Part shown: positions 33,701 to 39,658 of the stretch, piece by piece
How positions within the stretch are numbered: the first letter of the stretch is position 1
Layout: every line of letters starts with the position of its first letter
Assembly (NCBI GenBank): GCA_038317345.1
Contig: JBBQBH010000009.1
Location: 1-64,000, forward strand
Direction of reading: 5' to 3'
Length of the DNA: 64,000 nt
Source: Mayfieldus sp038317345
GTDB lineage: Bacteria; Actinomycetota; Thermoleophilia; Solirubrobacterales; 70-9
Made by a program: the position numbers and the translations under genes
Notes under the pieces: generated by a model
The model's input: the letters and a program-made list of their open reading frames with translations, nothing else
What the model was told of the DNA's origin: nothing
Databases searched by the model: none

Positions 33701-34891
33701 CGAGTGCGTGCCGGCGACAGGGATCTTGCGAAGTCCCGACCTAACGGACTCGGGGATCGGAGCACCGCTCGCGATCTTCTCTTTCAGCGTCTTTACCTTC
33801 CCGAGTCGCCCGAGCGCAGGGATCCCGGTGAAAAGCGCCGCCGCTCCCTCCTTCTGGAACGCCCGCTGCACAACCGCGGGATCGCTGGAAAGGGTGTGAG
33901 AAAGGATGTCGGCGACACCTGAGGTTCCAGCCTTCGCGGTCATACCGAGCTCGCGCGTATCGCCCGTCGTCGCCGCATGAAGCCCCGCCGCTCCCAAGGC
34001 AACGGGATAGGTGACGCCGCCGATGATCCCCCGCAGGGTCGTGTAGCCCGTCTGGCCAGGGTGACGTGCGGCCTGAACGAAGCCCTGTGGAATCGCCGCA
34101 CCCGGCGCACTCTTGCCCGTTGCCTTCTGGGCTCCCGCTGCACCAACCACGTAACTGGGAGAGCCGTAGACCCTCGGGCTTACCCCCTTCGCTACCGCTC
34201 TCGCGGCGGCACGTCTGCCGGCCTGCGTGCCCAGGGCCCTGACATCGGCAGGAGCGGTCCTAGCAGCCTGTGTGGCGCGTTTGGGGGCGGTGACCACCCT
34301 TCGTAGTCCCTTACCCCTCTCAGCCCTTTGGGCGGCGCGTGTGGCGAGACGTTCTGCTCTGGTGGCCCTCAGCGCGCCCGCCAAGTCGGTTGCGGCACTG
34401 GTATCGGTTGCGGCACCGGCTGCCCGTGCAGCAGCTCGAGCGGCGGCTACATCCCTCGCTGCAAGACCGAGCCTCGCCACCCCCCCCACGCCAGCCGTAG
34501 CGATCGTGTCGATGGCCAGCTCGGCAAGCGGGTCTTCCTTCAGCGGTTCGCTTTGCTTGACGTACTCATGGGCGAGACGCTTGGAGGTCCGACGCACCAG
34601 CGGCCCTAGAGACTTCGAGTTCGGGGGGAGCTTGGCCCCCTGCGTAGCCCCGATCAGAGCCGTGAGACGGCCCGCGGGCGTGGCATAGGGAGTCGTTATG
34701 TGTGTGATCCCCGCCCGCCGCAGGATGCCGCTGGTCGGCACCTTGTAGCCGGGAGGCGCGTAGGGCTTCGTATACCCCTTTGCCGGAATCGTGACGTGGG
34801 CTCCAAAGGCGCTGATCTTCGTCGGCCTCGGCTTGGGCTTGTAGCCCGTCCTGATCTTGCGCTTCTGGGTCTGGGTCAGACCAAAGGCCAT
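30707..34891 (-). CDS. Giant 1394-residue virion-like protein
   Basis: Residues 1-110 are basic and Pro-rich. Residues 120-260 are Ala/Arg-rich and helical. The middle holds long helical segments, and around 1040-1130 a region with hydrophobic stretches occurs (FYPLAIFPGFLRYSVKW, then HPVAATTLFLTG). The last 45 residues hold three copies of D.SGVFG separated by Gly/Ser. This is the style of phage internal virion or ejection proteins and of 'large polyvalent proteins', but no catalytic motif is recognised. The start directly abuts the stop of the 294-residue gene (TAA ATG), so both are one transcriptional unit. Confidence 0.65.
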   Translation of the reverse strand: MAFGLTQTQKRKIRTGYKPKPRPTKISAFGAHVTIPAKGYTKPYAPPGYKVPTSGILRRAGITHITTPYATPAGRLTALIGATQGAKLPPNSKSLGPLVRRTSKRLAHEYVKQSEPLKEDPLAELAIDTIATAGVGGVARLGLAARDVAAARAAARAAGAATDTSAATDLAGALRATRAERLATRAAQRAERGKGLRRVVTAPKRATQAARTAPADVRALGTQAGRRAAARAVAKGVSPRVYGSPSYVVGAAGAQKATGKSAPGAAIPQGFVQAARHPGQTGYTTLRGIIGGVTYPVALGAAGLHAATTGDTRELGMTAKAGTSGVADILSHTLSSDPAVVQRAFQKEGAAALFTGIPALGRLGKVKTLKEKIASGAPIPESVRSGLRKIPVAGTHSHLRRAVAKIFDRPVRAHGLAGHQHAKNIAFAASRAHKAHAGAAEVIPMLLQSGVRDARTLGQVRHWAERRGLIGEVPTTGEVNARVAFDYAREHPGIFQNKPFQEALSHSEKASGSNPLAQHGMGEAARVSWQGQLFGHTPPENMVPEAARAHTKAATREQAWSEYHARTKDIAELHKLARANEMRAHGAGEQGPKGFQGPTGITPAAAELHQEAGVARDMAHRLEAHNAALGHALDPYTRPGAKDLTNAVRQPYDAALSKEYVQKVEAARKEMNLAPAFWVHHEPIGRAERGLGQAESHFPRSTPGYKVRHKGEGSLASRDEANLGFAAFLHGTVMQPRLRQGLREAVQGMVKRGRPFTYDGKRGNLVPSVDVWRDISTPKSDRNPNGGQVNPKEFGFLPLRDFNQAVHDPTLRAREPGDLNSALANPDRGLADFVKVLDATLHNRSKGKMPGIILHRSEIAEMRDQVQPSQGHLSSAANAVGHFGSRLLLGLNPAWLGTQTIAELIPELAAHPELIGKAPGIVKDLKAFAHSDLEHASYLQGFAGAAIGPAGRLRTPRELHENPFPTREQMGRETAALTKGKARRVASGIGHIEIGGTIDVARQNWYRSVLLVAEADKRFGKNFANRQEMLGWLTSTTKGREELNKLADYVDNVQGNWTSFTARERSFYPLAIFPGFLRYSVKWPFTMARQHPVAATTLFLTGQANANELEKLLGRKPSNSLAYAYPVLTHPPDPKAYAQLIAAGLSPKRAKTIASMDILPAGTRFSPTQSAFTGVALSGNTAQAIGSSNPGLQMLYTGLSGKGSFGEDVKGSPWGAAALEGLNLIPPLRVGAQLIPAVHRAEEKIGLTQAPSLYSEAFRRLDPKRGFRSLAAPWLSQSGVKAYFSNQLQQALSDASANSRTAQNAETDPRKIAQMKLKEQKASQTIDGVLKVVGLLGRSRRESAKWLAAHGYSSGGSGPDTSGVFGGSSGSSVDLSGVFGQSSSTTDLSGVFGK

Positions 34892-35776
34892 TTAGCCCCC
34901 CAGGCCGAGGAGCTGCTGCAAGCCGGGGTTGATCCGCTGTGCCGGCGAGCCGCGGAGAAGCTGATGCGTCTGGCGCTGCTTCTTGCGTCGCTGATGAGCA
35001 AGGAACTTCGGAACCAGCTTCTCAACGATCGGGAGCGCAGCGGTGATGTCGGTGCCTCCGTTGTTGGCTACCTGACCTGCAACTGCAACGAGATCGGCGT
35101 GGGTCTTGAGCGGGAACTCTGAGCGGATCGGCACCTGCGTCGTTACCTTTACCCCGTTCTTCAGCTCGGTCTTCGGCACCTTCGCGTTGCTCTTCCACGC
35201 CGTCAAGAACTGCCCGGTGTAGATGTGGGCCTGTTCCAGCTTGCGTCTGTCCGCATCTGAAAGCCCGCCGCTCCCACTCGCTGACTTCTTCGAGGACAGA
35301 TAGCTTGCGCCGGCCGTGTACGCCTTGCCGAGTTCGCTGCTGTAGAGCTGCCCCGCTTCTTGGCGGGTCGCCACCTTCGCGTTGATGATGTTCTCGCGGT
35401 TGGTGAGCAGATCCTTTTGGGCCGTAGCTCGGGCATCGGCGGTCAGGAACGGGATCGCTGAGGCTGCCTGTGCTTGGCGCGCCCCGAGCGCCTGCGTGTA
35501 TTGCTTGAGGTAGGCGCCCTTCAGTCCCGAGCCCTTGGCCCGCCGAAGCGCCTGGCCGAGGTAGCTCTCAACGAGGTTGGTGGCGCCGCGGGCAGAAGCG
35601 ACGTCCTGGTGCAGCTGGCCCTTGATCGCTTGCCGGTCTAGAAGAAGCGGCTGGATGGTTCCTGCGGTGCGCCGCCGAGCATCTGCCAGCGAGCGCCGGT
35701 ACAGCAGTGCCTTGACGGCCGGGGAGAGCCGAACCATGTTCAGTTGGTTGAGACCGACTACGGGCAGACGCGCCAT
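34892..35776 (-). CDS. 294-residue virion-associated-like protein
   Basis: First gene of the large-protein operon; AAAGGAAA precedes the ATG at 35776. The protein is basic and almost wholly helical (LADARRRTAGTIQPLLLDRQ, then ATRQEAGQLYSSELGKAYTA), with a Gly/Ser linker near residue 170 and a Gln/Arg-rich C-terminus ending LLGLGG. Helical proteins of this size precede the large internal virion protein in many podophage-like modules; that analogy is inference. No signal peptide or enzyme motif. Confidence 0.6.
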   Translation of the reverse strand: MARLPVVGLNQLNMVRLSPAVKALLYRRSLADARRRTAGTIQPLLLDRQAIKGQLHQDVASARGATNLVESYLGQALRRAKGSGLKGAYLKQYTQALGARQAQAASAIPFLTADARATAQKDLLTNRENIINAKVATRQEAGQLYSSELGKAYTAGASYLSSKKSASGSGGLSDADRRKLEQAHIYTGQFLTAWKSNAKVPKTELKNGVKVTTQVPIRSEFPLKTHADLVAVAGQVANNGGTDITAALPIVEKLVPKFLAHQRRKKQRQTHQLLRGSPAQRINPGLQQLLGLGG

Positions 35777-36107
35777 TAGCGTTTCCTTTCAGTCGCGGAC
35801 GCCGGCGGCGCCATCGTTTTCGGCCGTCGCGATCGGACTGCCGATGTGGCCACGGCGACCTCATCCAGTCGCCAAGCGAGAAGGCTGGGTTCGTTACCTG
35901 GGGAGTTAGAGCCGTGTGGTGCCAACGGTGATCCCCATGTCGCTACCTGGGTTCAGCCGTGGCCCACGCCTCGCAGGTTCAACCAGCTTTTTCATGCCCA
36001 CATTGTCTCAGTCAGACCCGTCGAACCGGAGAAAATGGCGGTGGTTCAGTAAGCCGATGACGACCGATCCTCGCCGTGTTCGTTTAGGCTGGCGGCCGGA
36101 GTTCGGG

Positions 36108-36332
36108 ATGCGCTCTTTCCTTCTTGGTTGTCTGGTCACAGCCGTGGCTCAGCTGATCGGCCTGGCCCGGGCGAAGCCAGATGCTGTGGAAACCGCGACG
36201 TTCTCACTCGAGGGAACTCCGACCATGACCCAGTATCTCGATGACGAAGCCGCCGTGATCGACCGAAAGTGCGGCCAGGCAGGCGCGAACGAGTCAGCGC
36301 ACCTGAGAGACGCTGCCCAGGCAAAAACGTGA
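36108..36332 (+). CDS. Possible small membrane protein near attR
   Basis: A 74-codon frame with GGAG eight bases before the ATG. It would encode a hydrophobic N-terminus (MRSFLLGCLVTAVAQLIG) and an acidic C-terminus. Evidence is weak: no family, and it could be chance. The stretch 35777-36107 shows nothing else; it probably holds the promoter of the large-protein operon. Confidence 0.3.
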   Translation: MRSFLLGCLVTAVAQLIGLARAKPDAVETATFSLEGTPTMTQYLDDEAAVIDRKCGQAGANESAHLRDAAQAKT

Positions 36333-36413
36333 CTGCGAGTGGTAGATATCTATTGCGTATGGGACCCACAGCGCGCGGAAGGGGTGGCCGGGGTGGGGGC
36401 TCGGGGCGCCCGG

Positions 36414-36433
36414 CGGGACACGCTGCGGGACAC
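36414..36433. promoter_or_regulatory. Right integrase arm-type sites (two CGGGACAC)
   Basis: CGGGACAC occurs at 36414 and 36426, 12 bases apart, about 120 bases inside attR. It matches the pair near attL in sequence and spacing, which ties both ends to one integrase. Confidence 0.65.
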
Positions 36434-36551
36434 AGAGGCACCCCCTCCATGTCCAACGGTGACCCTTGATACAAGTTGCTCGACGGCCCGGTCAGACACC
36501 CGGATCCCGCATCCCTGTGCGGAATCCAAGCTGCAGAGCGGAGGGGCTGCG

Positions 36552-36600
36552 AGCGGGGCAGCCAGGACTCGAACCTGGAATCGCCGGTTTTGGAGACCGG
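36552..36600. repeat. attR: 49-bp repeat within tRNA-Trp
   Basis: Identical to 22446-22494. It forms the 3' half of the intact tRNA-Trp, so insertion of the element regenerated a full tRNA gene. Confidence 0.9.
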
Positions 36601-36627
36601 TGCCGTAACCAATTTGGCCACTGCCCC
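36554..36627 (-). tRNA. tRNA-Trp (CCA)
   Basis: Minus-strand cloverleaf: acceptor GGGGCAG/CTGCCCC, anticodon loop containing CTCCAAA (anticodon CCA), T-loop GGTTCGAGTCC and discriminator G. CCA is not encoded at the 3' end. It is the integration target of the 14.1-kb element. The 3' half present here comes from the element. Confidence 0.93.
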
Positions 36628-36697
36628 AAGCGTTCGAATCGTAACGCCGAGGCCTCTGGCAACACTCGCGATTGCAATATCGCTGGGGCTTCCCCAG

Positions 36698-36782
36698 TGC
36701 GGGCGGAGGGACTCGAACCCCCAAGCTCTTTCGAGCACCGGCACCTAAAGCCGGCGTGTCTTCCAAATTCCACCACGCCCGC
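36698..36782 (-). tRNA. tRNA-Leu (UAG)
   Basis: An 85-base tRNA on the minus strand with acceptor GCGGGCG/CGCCCGC, anticodon loop CTTTAGG (anticodon TAG), a long variable arm (GTGCTCGAAAGAGC region) as in class II tRNAs, T-loop GGTTCGAGTCC and discriminator A. Confidence 0.92.
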
Positions 36783-36840
36783 GCGTGGCCACGAATACTA
36801 GGTCGGCGCCCAACCGTCGCGTTCTTTAGCGCGGGGATTT

Positions 36841-37383
36841 ATGCTTGCGTTGATGGCGGTAGGAGAGGTCAGGCCCGGCTACGAGCTGTGGCGACCCAAC
36901 AGGGAGAAGGCGCAAGCCGTCACGACGAAGGCCGTGATCGTCCTGCTGCTGCTGGCCACAGCCGGAGTTTGCCTGCTGGTGACGATCGGCGGTTGGTCGC
37001 TGCTCGAGGGCGGCGCCGGCATGGGGATCATCTGCATGATCTACGCCCTGCTCTACGTCTTCTTCGCGGTGATGGTCGCGCGCTGGAGCCGCGGCGTGCT
37101 GCCGGTCTCGGCGGCGCTCTCGATCCTGCTCTTGATCTTCGCCGCGGTCGCCGCCCCGAGCTGGTTTGCGCGTGACAAGACGGGCTTCGACACCGCGGTC
37201 CTCCCTGACACCTTGATTGGTCTGCTGCTGGTGATCCTGATTCCGCTTCAGGTACTGGTGATCGCAGTCGCGATGATTGGCTTCAACCAGGACTGGCACG
37301 TGGAGGAGGAGCGGCCGATCGGCTCCGGCGAGGACTACGGCGCCGAGCCGCCGCCCGACACTGGCGCTCCCCAGCCGGCCTAG
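36841..37383 (+). CDS. Four-TM membrane protein
   Basis: The product has 180 residues, with four membrane segments (about 30-52, 58-82, 87-107 and 122-147) and an acidic, Pro-rich cytoplasmic tail. The N-terminal phrase VRPGYELWRPNREKA is recurrent in actinobacterial membrane proteins of unknown function, by recollection. ATG 36841 or ATG 36853 may start it. It is flanked by two tRNA-Leu genes. Confidence 0.7.
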   Translation: MLALMAVGEVRPGYELWRPNREKAQAVTTKAVIVLLLLATAGVCLLVTIGGWSLLEGGAGMGIICMIYALLYVFFAVMVARWSRGVLPVSAALSILLLIFAAVAAPSWFARDKTGFDTAVLPDTLIGLLLVILIPLQVLVIAVAMIGFNQDWHVEEERPIGSGEDYGAEPPPDTGAPQPA

Positions 37384-37530
37384 GCCCGCCGTAGCCCTTC
37401 AGCGACTCGACTGAGCCGCTGACATGTGACAGCTTTCCAACAAACCTGCGTCAAATGGCGCAGGAATGCGGGATTCGAGGCTTCTGCGACCGGCTGGACG
37501 CCTACCCTCGCCCGTAGACTGAAATGGCCT

Positions 37531-37614
37531 GCGGCGGTGTCCAAACTGGCAAAGGAGGCGGTCTCAAAAGCCGCTGCCCGCAAGGGCTTGTGGGTTCGAG
37601 TCCCACCCGCCGCA
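37531..37614 (+). tRNA. tRNA-Leu (CAA)
   Basis: An 84-base class II tRNA: acceptor GCGGCGG/CCGCCGC, anticodon stem GCGGT/GCCGC around loop CTCAAAA (anticodon CAA), a long variable arm, T-loop GGTTCGAGTCC and discriminator A. No intron. A degraded homing-endonuclease-type gene follows 16 bases downstream. Confidence 0.9.
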
Positions 37615-37630
37615 TGAGGTTCGAGGCCAG

Positions 37631-38405
37631 ATGAGATCTCAGGCTGAAGTCGACCTCGTGCTCGAGCTGCATGGCGCGGGCCTCAACAACTCTGAGATCT
37701 CTCGTCGCACAGGCATTTCCCGGGCCACGTTTCGTCCGTGGCTGTCGGGCAACACCCCAGGATCTGGCCGGAGATTCGTCCGCCACAGGACGAGTTGCCC
37801 TCGTTGCAGCGACTCGGCGGAGTTCCTCCCCGGAGTTACCGTGTTCGCGTATGCCTATCTCCTCGGTCTCTACTTGGGAGACGGTCTCATCTCCAATGGA
37901 CCGCGGAACGTCTATCGACTCCGTGTCTTTCTTGATCGGGCATATCCGGTCATCGTTGCTGAGTGCGGAGCTGCTATGAGCCTTGTGATGCCTTCCAGCA
38001 AGGTCGGCGTGTATTCACGCCGGGACGAGAAGTCGATGAGGTCTCCTCGTACTCGCGTCATTGGCCATGCCTATTCCCCCAACACGGTCCCGGGCCGAAG
38101 CACAACCGGCGCATCGCCTTGGAGCCCTGGCAGCAACGCATCGCTGAGCGCTTTCCAGGCCGCATCGCCCGCGGTTTGATTCATTCCGACGGCTGCCAGG
38201 TGCAGAACAAGATCCGCCATCCGAAGAAGACCTATTCCTATCCGCGCTATTTCTTTTCCAACCGCTCGCAGGACATCCAGGCGATCTTCTGCGACGCATG
38301 CGATCGCCTCGGAGTGCGGTGGCGACAGGATGGCCTTGGAACATCTCAGTAGCCTGGTCTGAATCAGTGCAGATCCTCGACCGGTACATAGGGCCGAAGC
38401 GATAG
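37631..38405 (+). pseudogene. HTH + LAGLIDADG-like endonuclease gene, twice frameshifted
   Basis: Reading begins MRSQAEVDLVLELHGAGLNN with an HTH (SEISRRTGISRATFRPW), a CPRC pair, then AYLLGLYLGDGLIS, the first LAGLIDADG-type motif. Near 38030 the frame shifts by one base and continues VSSYSRHWPCLFPQHGPG, LRIALEPW-like sequence and the second motif ARGLIHSDGC. Near 38325 it shifts again and ends ILDRYIGPKR at 38405. All conserved blocks are present in order but in three frames. The family is a stand-alone homing-endonuclease-like group known in actinobacteria; activity unlikely unless the shifts are consensus errors. Confidence 0.75.
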
Positions 38406-38426
38406 CTCCGCGATAATCCGCCGCCC

Positions 38427-39644
38427 TTGAATGCCGCCGACCGCAGGGAGCTGATCGAAGAGCTGTGCTCGTTCGAGGGTCGCGGGCCCGGCACCGACGC
38501 CGAGCGCCGGGCCGCCAACCGCCTTGCTGAGCGGCTTCGGAAGATGGGACGCAAGGTCGCGATCGAGCCGACCTACGTCCACCCCGAGTACGCCCTTGTG
38601 ATGGCCGCGCACGTGCTGCTGGCGATCGCCGGCTCGCTGGTCGCGCTGCTGCTGGCTCCGCTCGGCTTCGTGATCGTTCTGATCGCCGCCACCTCCCTTT
38701 ACCTGGATCAGAACACGCGCCTCTACCTGATCCGCAGGCTGTTCTTCCGCCGTGCCTCCCAGAACGTCGTCTCCCCCGGCCCAAAGCCCTCCGCCCCGGC
38801 CCGCCTCGTCCTCAGCGCCCACTACGACGCCGCCAAGACCGGGCTCGTCTTTGGGCCGCGCTCGGCCCGCGCCGCAAAACGCCTTCCCGAGACCGCGAGG
38901 CTGTTGTTCGGGCCGATCAGACTTTTCTTCTGGATCGGCATCGTCCCCCTGCTGGCTATCAGCGCGGCACGATTGGGCGGCATCGACACGCAAGGGCTGG
39001 CGATCGTCCAGCTCATCCCCACGGCGCTGCTGCTGATCACCCTCGCGCTGCTGATCGACATCGCGCTCTCCGGGGTCGTGCCGGGCGCCTACGACAACGC
39101 CTCCGGCGTCGCCGCCGTTCTCTCGACCGCCGAGCTGCTCGACGCCGATCCCCCACAGAACCTCGACGTCTGGGTCGTCCTCCCCGGCGCCGAGGAGTGC
39201 AACTGCGAGGGAATGGCGCGCTGGTTTGCGGCCCATCGCAAGGAGCTGGACGCCGAGAACACCTATTTCGTCAACCTCGACTCCGTCTCCTATGGCGACG
39301 TCCACTACCTCGCGAGCGAGGGCGCGATCATCAGCTACGAATTGGATCGCCGCCTGTTCGATCTCTGCGACGCGATCGCGACCGCCGACCGCGAAGACGG
39401 CGACCGCTACCGGGCGCGTCCGATCCGCATCCCCTTCCACACCGACGCGCTGCCGGCCAGAACCCGCGGATTTCGAGCCATCTCGCTGATCGGCGCCGAG
39501 GACGGTGTCGGCGCGCCCTACTACCACACGCACGCCGACACCCCGGACAAGGTCGACGAGGACGCGATGACGCGGGCGGTTGAGTTCACCGTCGAGTTGG
39601 CGCGCCAGATCGATCGCGACGTGGGCCGGCAGCAGAGCCGGTGA
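38427..39644 (+). CDS. M28-family zinc peptidase with membrane segments
   Basis: The product has 405 residues. The dizinc aminopeptidase ligands appear in order: His in LSAHYDA, Asp in GAYDNASGVAA, Glu pair in LPGAEECNCEGM, Asp in NLDSVS and His in YYHTHADTPDK. Two pairs of hydrophobic segments (about 60-92 and 160-212) are inserted before and after the first ligand, so the enzyme is membrane-bound. Substrate unknown; aminopeptidase activity is expected. TTG start at 38427 without a clear ribosome site. The next gene starts 14 bases later. Confidence 0.8.
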   Translation: MNAADRRELIEELCSFEGRGPGTDAERRAANRLAERLRKMGRKVAIEPTYVHPEYALVMAAHVLLAIAGSLVALLLAPLGFVIVLIAATSLYLDQNTRLYLIRRLFFRRASQNVVSPGPKPSAPARLVLSAHYDAAKTGLVFGPRSARAAKRLPETARLLFGPIRLFFWIGIVPLLAISAARLGGIDTQGLAIVQLIPTALLLITLALLIDIALSGVVPGAYDNASGVAAVLSTAELLDADPPQNLDVWVVLPGAEECNCEGMARWFAAHRKELDAENTYFVNLDSVSYGDVHYLASEGAIISYELDRRLFDLCDAIATADREDGDRYRARPIRIPFHTDALPARTRGFRAISLIGAEDGVGAPYYHTHADTPDKVDEDAMTRAVEFTVELARQIDRDVGRQQSR

Positions 39645-39658
39645 TATAAGCGAGCGCG

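Larger units (their letters stand above)
22446..36600. mobile_element. Integrated satellite-like/cryptic phage element in tRNA-Trp
   Basis: The 14.1-kb insertion is bounded by 49-bp direct repeats, each with paired integrase arm sites inside. Gene order from the right: virion-like 294-aa and 1394-aa proteins, a 127-aa acidic protein, a DUF3761 lipoprotein, a small membrane protein on the opposite strand, then XRE regulator, two small coupled ORFs, TOPRIM/RecA primase-helicase, excisionase-like protein, tyrosine integrase, a small secreted protein, a 170-aa protein on the opposite strand, and an HTH/TerS-like protein beside attL. No portal, capsid, large terminase or tail gene is seen. A satellite or a reduced prophage fits best. 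Confidence 0.85.

Noticed and set aside
37531..38405. Group I intron in tRNA-Leu with an endonuclease
   Set aside because: The tRNA is complete and uninterrupted; the endonuclease-type gene is separate and downstream.
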